From assembly GCF_022370635.2 (NCBI RefSeq), contig NZ_CP092362.2, forward strand, positions 434,001 through 498,000: a stretch of DNA of 64,000 nucleotides, read 5' to 3'. Origin of the DNA: Mycolicibacterium crocinum (GTDB lineage: Bacteria; Actinomycetota; Actinomycetes; Mycobacteriales; Mycobacteriaceae). The position numbers and the translations under genes are program-made. This document shows, piece by piece, positions 48,260-57,901 of this stretch. The notes beneath the pieces are model-generated. The model searched no databases. It had not been told where the DNA came from and worked only from the letters and a program-made list of their open reading frames with translations. Every line of letters begins with the position of its first letter. Position 1 is the first letter of the stretch.

Positions 48260-49510
48260 ATGACGACACGGATCATGGATGACGCGGCGCGAGCGCTGGC
48301 CAACCCGCTGGCCTACACCGACGAGGCGGGCCTTCATGCGGCGCTCGCCCACCTGCGTAAGCACGCCCCGGTGTCGTGGGTCGACGTCGAGGGGTACCGG
48401 CCGTTCTGGGCGATCACCAAGCACGCGGACGTCATGGACATCGAGCGGCAGAACGATCTGTTCACCAACGACCCTCGCTCGATCCTGGTGGCGACCGAAC
48501 TCGACGACAAGCTCCGTGCCGACCGGGAGGCCGGGATCGGCCTGTCCACGCTGATCCACATGGACGACCCGCACCATCGCGCCATGCGCAAGATCGGCGC
48601 CGACTGGTTCCGGCCGAAAGCCATGCGCGCCTTGAAAGCTCGCTGCGACGAGCTGGCCAAGATCTACGTCGATCAGATGGTGGAGCGTGGCCCGGAACTC
48701 GACTTCGCCCAGGAGATCGCGGTCAACTATCCGCTCTACGTGATCCTGACGCTGCTGGGTCTGCCGGAATCGGACTTTCCGCGGATGCTCAAGCTCACCC
48801 AGGAACTGTTCGGTGGCGACGACACCGAGTTCCAGCGTGGCGATTCCGGCGACGCGATGCTCGCGGTGCTGCTGGACTTCTTCAACTACTTCTCCGCGCT
48901 GACTGCTTCCCGCCGGGAGAACCCGACCGAAGACCTCACCTCCGCGATCGCCAACGCCACGATCAATGGAGAACCGCTGTCCGACATGGACACCGCGTCC
49001 TACTACGTGATCGTCGCCAGCGCCGGCCACGACACCACCAGTGCGGGAATCGCCGGTGGTTTGCTCGAATTGCTGCGTAACCCAGGCGAATTGCAGCGCC
49101 TGCAGAAGGATCCCGGCCTGATGGGCACCGCGGTCGAGGAGATGATCCGCTGTGTCGTTCCGGTCAAGGAGTTCATGCGCACCGCCCAAGCCGACACCGA
49201 AGTCCGCGGCGTCCCGATCGCCAAGGGCGAAGCCGTTCTGCTGTCCTATGTTTCGGCCAACCGCGACGAAGAAGTCTTCGACGACCCGATGCGCTTCGAC
49301 GTCGCGCGCGACCCCAACAAGCACCTGTCCTTCGGCTACGGCGTGCACTTCTGCCTGGGCGCGGCCCTGGCCCGGATGGAGATGAACAGCTTCTTCACTG
49401 AACTCGTCCCGCGCATCAAGTCCATCGAACTCGCCGGCGAGCCCGAACTGATGGCCACCACCTTCGTGGGCGGGATCAAGCACCTACCGATCCGCTACTC
49501 CTTGGCCTGA
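48260..49510 (+). CDS. Cytochrome P450
   Basis: A 416-aa bacterial P450. The I-helix oxygen-activation motif is VASAGHDTTSAG, the K-helix ExxR is EMIRCV, and the haem-thiolate Cys365 is in FGYGVHFCLGAALARME. It starts MTTRIMDDAARALANPLAYT, preceded by AAGGAG. The N-terminal half (STLIHMDDPHHRAMRKIG) resembles mycobacterial P450s that act on hydrophobic compounds. No ferredoxin gene lies beside it. Control by the divergent TetR gene is likely. Substrate unknown. Confidence 0.92.
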   Translation: MTTRIMDDAARALANPLAYTDEAGLHAALAHLRKHAPVSWVDVEGYRPFWAITKHADVMDIERQNDLFTNDPRSILVATELDDKLRADREAGIGLSTLIHMDDPHHRAMRKIGADWFRPKAMRALKARCDELAKIYVDQMVERGPELDFAQEIAVNYPLYVILTLLGLPESDFPRMLKLTQELFGGDDTEFQRGDSGDAMLAVLLDFFNYFSALTASRRENPTEDLTSAIANATINGEPLSDMDTASYYVIVASAGHDTTSAGIAGGLLELLRNPGELQRLQKDPGLMGTAVEEMIRCVVPVKEFMRTAQADTEVRGVPIAKGEAVLLSYVSANRDEEVFDDPMRFDVARDPNKHLSFGYGVHFCLGAALARMEMNSFFTELVPRIKSIELAGEPELMATTFVGGIKHLPIRYSLA

Positions 49511-49580
49511 TTCGCCCGCGGCCACCCCCGGCAGCGGCGATAATGCCGGTGAGTCGGTCGCAAGAGGGGAAGTACTGACC

Positions 49581-49853
49581 ATGAAGAAGCTGGCAGCGGC
49601 GCTGTTGAGCGCTATGGCATTGGCCGCTGTACCGGTGGCCGTCGCACCCGGCGCGCATGCCGATGTGTGCGGCGACGTCGGTGGGCGTCACGTGAATGTC
49701 GGTGGCTGCACGAACGTCGCCGGGGATGCCGCGGTTGCGGGCGCAGTGGCCTCCGATGACGACGCTGCAGCACAGGCGGCATCCGGGCAGCCGCCGTGCT
49801 ACACCCCGCAGGGGGTGCCGTATTACACCCCCGGTTCGGATCCCTGCTACTGA
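49581..49853 (+). CDS. Small secreted protein
   Basis: A 90-aa exported protein. The signal peptide (MKKLAAALLSAMALAAVPVA, cleavage after AHA) is followed by a short domain with Cys pairs (VCGDVGG, VGGCTNVAG), an Ala/Asp-rich stretch and a Tyr/Pro-rich tail YTPQGVPYYTPGSDPCY. A GAGGGGAAG ribosome site precedes the ATG. I do not recognise a function; small Cys-containing secreted proteins of this type are common in mycobacteria. Confidence 0.8.
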   Translation: MKKLAAALLSAMALAAVPVAVAPGAHADVCGDVGGRHVNVGGCTNVAGDAAVAGAVASDDDAAAQAASGQPPCYTPQGVPYYTPGSDPCY

Positions 49854-50749
49854 GCGCCCCCGGTGAGGCCCGCCTGGATGCGGGTCAGCTCGCGGCCTTC
49901 GCGGCGATAGTCGAACTGGGCAGTTTCGAAGCGGCGGCCGATCAACTGCACGTAACGCCCTCGGCGGTGAGCCAGCGCATCAAGGCGCTGGAAAAGCAGG
50001 TGGGCCAGGTGTTGCTGGTCCGCGGAAAGCCCTGTCTGCCAACGGCTGCGGGTGCACCGCTGCTGCGGCTGGCCGCCCAGACCGCGATGTTGGAGGCCGA
50101 GGCCATCGCCGAGATGACCGGCGGCGGTGAGTCGGCACCGCGCCCACGCATCGCCATGGCGGTCAACGCGGACTCCATGGCGACCTGGTTTGCGCGGGTG
50201 CTGTCAGAACTACCCGACGTCTTGTTCGACATCCGCATCGAAGATCAGGACCATTCCGCGCGACTGTTGCGGGAGGGCGTCGTCATGGGTGCGGTCACCA
50301 CCGAGCGCACACCGGTTCCGGGATGCCGGGTGCAGCCCCTCGGCGTGATGCGGTACCTCCCGGTGGCCAGCGCCGACTTCGTGAAGCGTTATCTCCCAGC
50401 TGGTTTCACTGTCGATGCGGTGGGATCTGCGCCGTCCCTGGCGTGGAACCGCGACGATGCGCTGCAGGATATGCTGGTGCGCAAGGTGTTTCGCCGTGTC
50501 ATCGATCGGCCGGTCAATTACGTGCCCACTTCGGAAGGCTTCGGTGCCGCGGTGCACGCCGGACTGGGCTGGGGAATGTACCCGGAGCAGTCCGCCGCTG
50601 CAGCCCTCGCCGACCGTTCGTTCGTCCAAATCTGCGATGCCCACCTGGATGTTCCGTTGTTCTGGCAGTGCTGGAAACTCGACAGCCCACTGATGGAAGC
50701 CTTGACCGCAACCGTCCTGGGCGCGGCGGCGACGCTGCGCCGGCGCTGA
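49796..50749 (+). CDS. lysG: LysR-family regulator, LysG/ArgP type
   Basis: A LysR-type activator of about 300 aa. The helix-turn-helix is VELGSFEAAADQLHVTPSAV then SQRIKALEKQVGQVLLVRG, and the effector domain ends TVLGAAATLRRR. Sequence and length fit LysG (Rv1985c), which senses lysine/arginine and activates lysE. The start is uncertain: the frame opens at GTG 49796, inside the preceding gene, while homology suggests a start close to LDAGQLAAF about 25 codons later, where no ATG, GTG or TTG is in frame. The partner lysE lies about 3.4 kb upstream in this window. Confidence 0.85.
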   Translation: MLHPAGGAVLHPRFGSLLLSAPGEARLDAGQLAAFAAIVELGSFEAAADQLHVTPSAVSQRIKALEKQVGQVLLVRGKPCLPTAAGAPLLRLAAQTAMLEAEAIAEMTGGGESAPRPRIAMAVNADSMATWFARVLSELPDVLFDIRIEDQDHSARLLREGVVMGAVTTERTPVPGCRVQPLGVMRYLPVASADFVKRYLPAGFTVDAVGSAPSLAWNRDDALQDMLVRKVFRRVIDRPVNYVPTSEGFGAAVHAGLGWGMYPEQSAAAALADRSFVQICDAHLDVPLFWQCWKLDSPLMEALTATVLGAAATLRRR

Positions 50750-50811
50750 CAGCACATTCACAGCAGCCCATACGAGGTTTGGTGGTTGGCTGATTCGGAT
50801 AACCGAGCCGC

Positions 50812-51081
50812 ATGAACGCGAGCCGACGCACCCGCTCGAAGATCGGAGCGGCACTCGTGGGCGCGAGCGCGGCCTTGGCGGCGGTCTTCCTCGTGGCTAT
50901 CCAAGTGGAGCGCGGTGGCGGTGAGACTGTGATGTCCGATCCCGGGTCCTTCACGGTGCCGGCAACCACCACGATGACGACCGGCGCCACCACGAGCACA
51001 TCGCCCGGCCAGCCGTCGGTATCGGCCTCGATTGCCGCGCCGCAGATCACCACCACCCCGACCTCGTCCTCGCCGGGCTAG
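50812..51081 (+). CDS. Small membrane-anchored Thr/Ser-rich protein
   Basis: An 89-aa protein: a basic N-terminus MNASRRTRSKIG, one membrane helix (AALVGASAALAAVFLVAIQV), and a low-complexity extracytoplasmic tail rich in Thr, Ser and Pro (TTTMTTGATTSTSPGQ). Such tails are often O-mannosylated in mycobacteria. No ribosome site is obvious. It lies between lysG and the L,D-transpeptidase gene; role unknown. Confidence 0.65.
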   Translation: MNASRRTRSKIGAALVGASAALAAVFLVAIQVERGGGETVMSDPGSFTVPATTTMTTGATTSTSPGQPSVSASIAAPQITTTPTSSSPG

Positions 51082-51153
51082 CTGCGCAACTAGGCAAAAT
51101 CGCTGTCATGCACCATGATCGACCGGTTGACTGCGTCGATCGTGGAGATGTGA

Positions 51154-52020
51154 ATGGGTGAAGTGGGCCGCTGGGCACGAGTTCTGCTGTCCGTGGTGAT
51201 CGGATTGCTCGCGGTACAGGTCGTCCCAATCGGGCTCGCGCATGCCGACGAGGTGTTGCCGCCGGTGGGCTTCACCACCACCGCCAACGCGCCGCTGCGC
51301 GACGGCGGCACCTACGGCATCGGCACCGTGATCGTCGCGCATTTCGACGCTCCCGTCGGCGATCGCGCACTGGCCGAGCAGGCCCTGCAGGTCGACACCT
51401 CTCCGCCGGTCAGCGGTGCGTGGCATTGGGTCGATGACAAGACCATGCATTGGCGCCCGCCGCAGTACTACGCGCCCGGCACCGTCGTGACCGTCACCCC
51501 CGGCCCCGGCGCGCCGCTGACATTCACCATCGGCGCCTCGCACATCTCGATCGCCGACGACAAGACCAAGCAGGTGACCGTGTTCGACGGCGGAAACCTG
51601 GTCCGCACCATGCCCACGTCGATGGGGCGCGGCGGTACCGAGAAAGTCGGCAACACAACCCTGAGCTTCTGGACCCAGCCCGGCACCTACACCGTTCTGG
51701 ACAAGAGCAATCCGGTGGTCATGGATTCCTCGACATACGGTCTGCCGATCAACTCCCATCTCGGGTACAAGGAGACGATCCCGTACGCGGTGCGCATCAG
51801 CACCGACGGCGTGTACCTGCACGAGCTGGACGCGACGGTCTGGGCGCAGGGCAACACCGATACCAGCCACGGTTGCCTGAACCTCAACCGCGACAACGCA
51901 ATCTGGTTCTACAACTTCTCGGTGCCCGGCGATGTCGTCGAAGTGCGCAACACCGGGGGCAAGCCGCTTCAGCTCTGGCAGAACGGGGACTGGAGTGTTC
52001 CGTGGGATCAGTGGGCGTAA
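51154..52020 (+). CDS. L,D-transpeptidase (YkuD family)
   Basis: A 288-aa secreted cell-wall enzyme. A signal/anchor sequence (VLLSVVIGLLAVQVVPIGLA) leads to an immunoglobulin-like Big domain (TTTANAPLRDGGTYGIGTVI) and then the YkuD catalytic domain. The active site is SHGCLNLN with Cys about 241, and the upstream His lies in GVYLHELDATVWAQGN. It makes 3-3 cross-links in peptidoglycan and is of the kind inhibited by carbapenems. ATG 51154 follows GGAGATGTG. Confidence 0.92.
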   Translation: MGEVGRWARVLLSVVIGLLAVQVVPIGLAHADEVLPPVGFTTTANAPLRDGGTYGIGTVIVAHFDAPVGDRALAEQALQVDTSPPVSGAWHWVDDKTMHWRPPQYYAPGTVVTVTPGPGAPLTFTIGASHISIADDKTKQVTVFDGGNLVRTMPTSMGRGGTEKVGNTTLSFWTQPGTYTVLDKSNPVVMDSSTYGLPINSHLGYKETIPYAVRISTDGVYLHELDATVWAQGNTDTSHGCLNLNRDNAIWFYNFSVPGDVVEVRNTGGKPLQLWQNGDWSVPWDQWA

Positions 52021-52083
52021 CCGGCAGTGTTTCGAGTAGCGACTACTCGTGACAGCGGGCGTCGGTCCCACAAGACTGACGTT

Positions 52084-52218
52084 GTGACCTCCCCGTACGC
52101 AGAACCGCGCCGCCTTGCCGACGTCGTCGAGCTGCCGCTCGCCCGGATGGCACCCCAGGGCGACCCGGCGTCCGGGGACGACGAGCGCGAGCCGGAGACC
52201 ATCATCCTGCTCTGGTGA
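52084..52218 (+). CDS. Possible short ORF before the POT transporter
   Basis: A GTG-started 44-codon frame, VTSPYAEPRRLADVVELPLA and then ARMAPQGDPASGDDEREPET, ends 27 bp before the transporter start. No ribosome site is seen; a leaderless message is possible. It is acidic and proline-containing with no recognisable motif. It may be a small protein or simply open by chance. Confidence 0.3.
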   Translation: MTSPYAEPRRLADVVELPLARMAPQGDPASGDDEREPETIILLW

Positions 52219-52245
52219 GCGGTGCGATGTGGCATGGTGAAATCC

Positions 52246-53711
52246 ATGGCTGATGCCGTCGGAATCGAGAACGTGCCCGCGCAACGAACCTTTTTCGGCC
52301 ATCCCGTAGGCCTGGCCAACCTCTTCGGCGTCGAATTGTGGGAGCGCTTCTCCTATTACGGGATGCTCACGATTCTGGGCTACTACCTGTACTACTCGCT
52401 CACCGACGGTGGCCTGGAGCTGCCCAAGGCCACCGCGACCGGCATCGTCGGCGCGTACGGCGGTCTGGTGTATCTGTCCACGGTGCTGGGCGGCTGGGTG
52501 GCCGATCGGCTGCTGGGTATGGAGCGGACCGTGCTGTACGGCGGGGTGGTGGTCATGTGCGGCCACATCGCGCTGGCCGTACTGCCCGGACTCGCGGGCG
52601 TGGGCGTGGGACTGGTGCTGATCGCACTGGGGTCCGGCGCGCTGAAGGCCAACGCCTCATCGCTGTTGGGCACGCTGTACGAGGACGGTGATCCACGCCG
52701 CGACGGCGGGTTCACCTTGTTCTATCTCGGTATCAACCTCGGTTCGTTCGTCGGCCCGTTGATCACCGGTCTCTTGCAGACCAAACTGGGCTTCCACTAC
52801 GGCTTCGGCGCCGCGGCCGTTGGCATGGCGCTGGGGCTCACCCAATATGTGGTGTTCCGGCGCAACCTCGGCAGCCACGGCCGCACCCCGCCGAACCCGT
52901 TGTCACACAAAGAGTTTCTGCGAACCACCGGTATCGCGGTGGTGGTCGTGGTGGCCGTCGTCATCGCCTTCGTCGTCGGCCTGATCACCCTCGCCAACCT
53001 GTCTCAGGTGACCACCGGAATTCTGATCGTCGCCTCGATCGGGTATTTCGCGGTGATGCTGCGCAGTCCGCGCGTCGAACCGCTGGAGCGAACCCGGGTG
53101 CGGGCCTTCATCCCGTTGTTCATCGCGAACGCGGTGTTCTGGTCGCTGTTCCAGCAGATCTTCACGGTGCTAGCGGTGTATTCCGACGAACGGATGAACT
53201 GGTCGATCTTCGGTTGGCGGGCGCCGTCGAACTGGATCGGCTCCATCGAACCGGTGTGGATCATCCTGCTGTCACCGCTGTTCGCGACGATGTGGACGAG
53301 GTTGGGCCGGCGCGCGCCCACCACCCCACGCAAGTTCGCCTATGGCGTCATCGGTATGGGCGCGGCGTTCCTGCTGTTCCTGCCGATGGCCGGGACGACC
53401 GGGCGCAGCGTTCCGGCGCTGGCCGTTGCGGCGATCATGGCGGTCTTCGCGATCTCCGAGCTGATGCTGTCGCCCATCGGCCTGTCGGTCACCACACAGT
53501 TGGCGCCCAGGCATTTCGCGCACAGATGATGGCGTTGTATTTCTTCTCGGTCGGTCTGGGCACCTCGATGTCGGGGGTGCTGTCCGGCTATTACCATCCC
53601 GACCGCGAGTTCGCCTACTTCGGCATCCTGGGCGCGGTCGCGGTGGTAGTCGGCGTGGTGGTGTGGGCGTTGGCACCCCGAGTGAGCCGGCTGATGGAGG
53701 GAGTTCACTGA
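52246..53711 (+). pseudogene. Proton-dependent oligopeptide (POT) transporter with a frameshift
   Basis: A POT/PTR-family peptide symporter. The family motif is ELWERFSYYGM, and the following helices include GLVYLSTVLGGWVADRLLG and the FYLGINLGSFVGP segment. The first frame stops at 53529 after SVTTQLAPRHFAHR. The C-terminal continuation AFRAQMMALYFFSVGLGTSM is in another frame and ends at 53711. The family normally reads LAP-x-AFRAQMMALYFF here, so one base is missing near 53506-53509 (GCGCCCAGGCA where GCGCCC-N-AGGCA is expected). Without it the protein lacks its last two helices. Sequencing error or real inactivation cannot be separated here. Confidence 0.85.
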
Positions 53712-56700
53712 GGCTGCGCGTCGAGCAATCGCACCATCTCGGCACGCATTTCGACCTTGCGCACCTTCCCGGTGACGGTCATCGGAAAGTCCTCGACCAC
53801 CCGCACATAACGCGGAATCTTGTAGTGCGCAAGCTTTCCGGTCGCGAACGCACGCACCCCGTCGACGTCGAGCGGGGAGCTCCCGGGGCGCATCTTGATC
53901 CACGCGCAGATCTCTTCGCCGAATCTCGGGTCGGGCACGCCGATCACCTGCACGTCGTCGATATCCGGGTGGGTGTGGAGGAATTCCTCGATCTCCCTGG
54001 GGTAGACGTTCTCTCCGCCGCGGATGACCATGTCTTTGATCCGGCCGACGATCGTGCAATAGCCGTCGTCGCGCATCACCGCCAGATCGCCGGTGTGCAT
54101 CCACCCGTCGTCGTCGATCGCGTCGCGGGTCCTGTCCTCGTCGTTCCAGTAGCCGAGCATCACCGAGTAGCCGCGAGTGCAGAATTCACCGGTCGCGCCG
54201 CGCTCGACGACAACACCGGTTTCCGGGTCGACGATTTTGACTTCGACGTGGGGGTGAGCGCGCCCGACGGTGGCGGTGCGCCGCTCGAGGTCGTCGTCGT
54301 GCAGCGTTTGGCACGACACGGGTGAGGTTTCGGTCATGCCGTACGCGATGGACACCTCCGCCATGTTCAATGTGTCGACGCAACGCTTCATGATCTCCAC
54401 CGGGCAGGGGGCGCCGGCCATGATGCCGGTGCGCAGTGACGAGACGTCGCGGTGTGCCAGGTCCGGATGTCCGAGCACCGCGATGAACATCGTGGGCACC
54501 CCGTACAGCGCTGTGCAGCGCTCCTGCTCGACCGCCGCCAACGTCGCGGCCGGATCGAAGCCGGCCGACGGAATCACCATCGTCGCACCATGAGTGGTGC
54601 AACCCAGGTTGCCCATCACCATGCCGAAGCAGTGGTAGAAGGGGACCGGAATGCATAACCGGTCACCCGGGCCGAAGTTGATCAGATCGGTGACGAAGTA
54701 CCCATTGTTGAGGATGTTGCGGTGTGACAGGACCGCACCTTTGGGTGAACCCGTTGTGCCGGAGGTGTATTGAATGTTGATCGGGTCCGACGGCGTCAGC
54801 GTCTCCATCCGGGCGCGCAACCGGTCGGTGGACACCGCCTCCCCGCGCTGCCTCAGCGACTCCCAGTCGGAGGAATCGAGGAACACCACCTCGGCCAGAT
54901 CGGGCACCTCGGGGCGCACCTCGGCGACCATACTGCGGTAGTGGGATGACTTGAATTCGGTGACGGACAGCAACATTCGGACGCCGGCGTGCCGCAGCAC
55001 ATAGGCGAGCTCGTGAGTTCGGTACGCGGGGTTGATGGTCACCAGGATCGCGCCGGCCTTGGCGGTGGCGTACTGCACCACGGTCCACTCCGCGCAGTTG
55101 GGTGCCCAGATGCCGACCCGATCGCCCTTGTTGATCCCTGATGCGATCAACCCACGTGCCACCAGGTCGACCTCGCGGTTGAGCTCGGCATAGGTCCACG
55201 AGCGGCCGGTCGCGACCTCGACGAGTGCGTCGACATCGGGGTGTGCCGCGGCCGTGCGTTCGAAGTTCGCGCCGATCGTCTCGTCGAGCAGTGCCGCCCC
55301 GGCGGGGCCGGCCGCATACGATCGCGGCGCCGCGTGCTGCTCGCGGAGCACGTTCTTGTCAACCTTGCCACTGGCATTGCGGGGCAACGCGTCAACGACG
55401 GCGATTCGCTTTGGACGTTTGAAGGCAGCCAGGTGTGCGCGGCAGTGCGCCTCGATCTCGGCCTCGGTGGGCGGGGCTTGGGGATCGCACGCCACGATCA
55501 CCGCCAGCGGAGTCTCGCCCCACTTCGGATCCGGTACGCCGATGATCGCCACCTCGGCGACCTTCGGGTGAGCCGCCACGACGTTCTCCACCTCGGCGCT
55601 GTAGATGTTCTCTCCGCCCGAAATGATCATGTCCTTCTTCCGGTCGACTACGTAGATGTAGCCGTCCTCATCCTGCCGGACGAGGTCACCGGAGTGGAAC
55701 CATCCGCCGCCAAACGCCTCCGCGGTCTGGACCGGCTTGTTCCAGTACTCCGTCATCACCAGTGGCCCCTGATAGACGATTTCGCCGACCGACCCCGGTG
55801 CTACGTCGTTCATATCGTCGTCGACGATGCGCGCCTCGACGTTGAGCATCGGCGTGCCCACCGAACCGATTTTGCGGATGGCGTCATCGCCGTGCAGCAG
55901 GCAGGTGATGGGGCTGCACTCGGTTTGGCCGAACGCGGCGACGATCTCCGCGTCCGGGAAGGCGGCCGCCATGCTCTGCAGCAGCGTGGTGGAGGCCGGT
56001 GCGGCACCCCACCAGATCCGCCGCAGATAGGACAGATCCCATTGCCCGAGACCGTCCATCGCGCAGACCATCTGCCACTGGGATGGCGTCATCCAGCACG
56101 AGGTCACGCGCTCGCGGACGATCGTGCACACGGTTGCCTCGGGGTCGAATCCTCCCGACGGTGGAATGACGACGGTGCCGCCGGTCAGGAACGCGGGCAG
56201 CATCCCGGACACGCCCGCGGTGTGGAACAGGGGCGCCACCCCCAGCCAGCAGTCGTCGGGGATGTGGCCGAGCGTGGCGATCGAGCTGAACGCATGCAGA
56301 TGCAGGTTGCGATGGTTCAGCACAGCACCTTTGGGAAAGCCCGTCGTGCCGGAGGTGTACATGATGAAGGCCGGTTCCTGATCGCCGACGACGATATCGA
56401 CGGGTTCGTCGGATGCGCTGTCGATAGCAGACTCGAAGTCGTCGCCGATCGTCAGCACCGAGCGCACCGACGACACTCGTGCCCGCTCGACGACGCCGGC
56501 CAGTGCGGCGTCGACCACGACAAGTGCCGCGCCGCTGTCGGCCAACAGATAGGCGATCTCATCGGCCACCAGGCGGAAATTCAGCGGTACCGCAATAGCG
56601 CCCAGTCGTGCTGTGGCAAACCAGGTCTCGATGACCTCGAGGCTGTTGAGGCCTAGTACGGCGACCCGGTCACCGCGGCGGATTCCACGCTGGGACAACG

Positions 56701-56845
56701 CGTTGGCCAGCCTGGTGACCCGGGCGTCGGTCTCGCCGAAGGTGCCGCGGCGACGCGGGTCGACGAACGCGGTGCGGTCAGGGCGGACCCGGGCGTGCCT
56801 GGCGAGGACGTCGCTGAGGGTGATGCCCGTCGACGCAGAGGTCAT
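53705..56845 (-). CDS. Fused tandem acyl-CoA synthetase (FadD-FadD)
   Basis: One open frame of 1046 aa contains two complete ANL-family ligases. Domain 1 (about 10-505) has YTSGTTGFPKGAVLNHRN, AFGQTECSPITC, GWFHSGDL and the catalytic Lys in PRNASGKVDKNVL. Domain 2 (about 525-1040) has YTSGTTGSPKGAVLSHRN, AYGMTETSPVSC, GWMHTGDL and MTVTGKVRKVEMR. The linker HAAPRSYAAGPAGAALLDET looks like a former N-terminus of the second enzyme. Both halves seem catalytically intact. They would activate carboxylic acids to CoA thioesters, perhaps two different ones. The stop side overlaps the convergent transporter by 7 bp and the start overlaps the upstream FadE by 4 (ATGA). Single ligases are the rule, so this fusion is notable. 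Confidence 0.88.
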   Translation of the reverse strand: MTSASTGITLSDVLARHARVRPDRTAFVDPRRRGTFGETDARVTRLANALSQRGIRRGDRVAVLGLNSLEVIETWFATARLGAIAVPLNFRLVADEIAYLLADSGAALVVVDAALAGVVERARVSSVRSVLTIGDDFESAIDSASDEPVDIVVGDQEPAFIMYTSGTTGFPKGAVLNHRNLHLHAFSSIATLGHIPDDCWLGVAPLFHTAGVSGMLPAFLTGGTVVIPPSGGFDPEATVCTIVRERVTSCWMTPSQWQMVCAMDGLGQWDLSYLRRIWWGAAPASTTLLQSMAAAFPDAEIVAAFGQTECSPITCLLHGDDAIRKIGSVGTPMLNVEARIVDDDMNDVAPGSVGEIVYQGPLVMTEYWNKPVQTAEAFGGGWFHSGDLVRQDEDGYIYVVDRKKDMIISGGENIYSAEVENVVAAHPKVAEVAIIGVPDPKWGETPLAVIVACDPQAPPTEAEIEAHCRAHLAAFKRPKRIAVVDALPRNASGKVDKNVLREQHAAPRSYAAGPAGAALLDETIGANFERTAAAHPDVDALVEVATGRSWTYAELNREVDLVARGLIASGINKGDRVGIWAPNCAEWTVVQYATAKAGAILVTINPAYRTHELAYVLRHAGVRMLLSVTEFKSSHYRSMVAEVRPEVPDLAEVVFLDSSDWESLRQRGEAVSTDRLRARMETLTPSDPINIQYTSGTTGSPKGAVLSHRNILNNGYFVTDLINFGPGDRLCIPVPFYHCFGMVMGNLGCTTHGATMVIPSAGFDPAATLAAVEQERCTALYGVPTMFIAVLGHPDLAHRDVSSLRTGIMAGAPCPVEIMKRCVDTLNMAEVSIAYGMTETSPVSCQTLHDDDLERRTATVGRAHPHVEVKIVDPETGVVVERGATGEFCTRGYSVMLGYWNDEDRTRDAIDDDGWMHTGDLAVMRDDGYCTIVGRIKDMVIRGGENVYPREIEEFLHTHPDIDDVQVIGVPDPRFGEEICAWIKMRPGSSPLDVDGVRAFATGKLAHYKIPRYVRVVEDFPMTVTGKVRKVEMRAEMVRLLDAQPQ

Positions 56846-57900
56846 AAGCCGACTCGATCGGCGAGCAGCGCACGATGGTGGTTGCTGCTGCCGAAGAGCG
56901 CTTCGCACGACTTGGCCCGGCGTAGATAGTGGTGCAGGTCGTGCTCCCAGGTGAACGCGATACCGCCGTGTACCTGGGTGGCGGTGTTCGCGCAGAGGGT
57001 GAACGTGTCGGCGGCTTGAGCTTTGACCAGCGGGGCCGCCACCGCGAGTTCAGCGGGGTCGTCGGCGCTCATCGCCGCGAACATCACCGCCACCCGGGTC
57101 GCGTCGATCTCGATCGCCATCTCCGCGCACATGTGTTTGACGGCCTGAAATGTCCCGATCGGGCGATCGAATTGTGTTCTGGTGCAGGCATACTCGACAC
57201 TGCGCGCCAGGCAGGCCTCGGCGCCACCCAGCATCTCGGCAGCCAGCAGCACCCGTGCGGTGTCCAGCACCTTCTCAAGGCCACCGGATGCGGCAGCATC
57301 GAGCGGTTCCGCTGCGGCCTGGCGGAGGGTCACCCGGGCCACCGGGCGGGTGAGGTCGAACGACGGCAGTTGCTCGACGTCGACGCCCGGGTCGCCTGCG
57401 TTGACCACGTAGAGACCGATCGCGTCGGCGGTGCGTGCCGGAACCACCAACAGGTCAGCGCCGACGCCGTGCAGGACCGGTTCGCACACCCCGTCCAAGA
57501 CGGTGTGGTCACCGACCCGGACGGCTGACGTACTCGCCAATGTGGGATCACCGGCTTCGGGTCTGGTGGCCGCAAAGGCTGCGAGGTGCTCCCCGCCGAG
57601 CAGGGCGGGCAGCAAGCGGTGGCGTTGCTCCTCACTGCCCATGATCAACACGGCGTGGACGGCGAACACATGAGATGCCAACGGCGCCGGGGTAAGGGCG
57701 CGGCCGAACTCCTCGAACACGACCGCCGATTCCACGAGGGTGGCTCCCGCCCCGCCGTACTGAGGCGGAACCGATAGCCCGGGCAGCTCCAACTCTGCGC
57801 ACAGGCGGCGCCAGAGCCGTTCATCGCCGCCGTGCACCTGCAGGAAGCTGCGTACCGAGTCGCGAAAGTCCAACAATTCGGTGCTGTATTGAAAGTCCAT
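56842..57900 (-). CDS. Acyl-CoA dehydrogenase, short subunit
   Basis: A 352-aa acyl-CoA dehydrogenase-fold protein, MDFQYSTELLDFRDSVRSFL, with VPPQYGGAGATLVES, FAATRPEAGDPTLA and the C-terminal AATQ-type segment TATQVHGGIAFTWEHDLHHY. It is shorter than a usual homotetrameric FadE and is paired one base away from a second FadE of 404 aa. Such pairs in mycobacteria (for example FadE28/29) form heterotetramers where only part of the active site is in each subunit. Role: dehydrogenation of the acyl-CoA made by the fused ligase. ATG start at 57900. Confidence 0.88.
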   Translation of the reverse strand: MDFQYSTELLDFRDSVRSFLQVHGGDERLWRRLCAELELPGLSVPPQYGGAGATLVESAVVFEEFGRALTPAPLASHVFAVHAVLIMGSEEQRHRLLPALLGGEHLAAFAATRPEAGDPTLASTSAVRVGDHTVLDGVCEPVLHGVGADLLVVPARTADAIGLYVVNAGDPGVDVEQLPSFDLTRPVARVTLRQAAAEPLDAAASGGLEKVLDTARVLLAAEMLGGAEACLARSVEYACTRTQFDRPIGTFQAVKHMCAEMAIEIDATRVAVMFAAMSADDPAELAVAAPLVKAQAADTFTLCANTATQVHGGIAFTWEHDLHHYLRRAKSCEALFGSSNHHRALLADRVGL

Positions 57901-57901
57901 G

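Noticed and set aside
55241..56656. 471-codon plus-strand frame opposite the fused acyl-CoA synthetase
   Set aside because: No domain, and the minus frame holds two intact ligase motifs.
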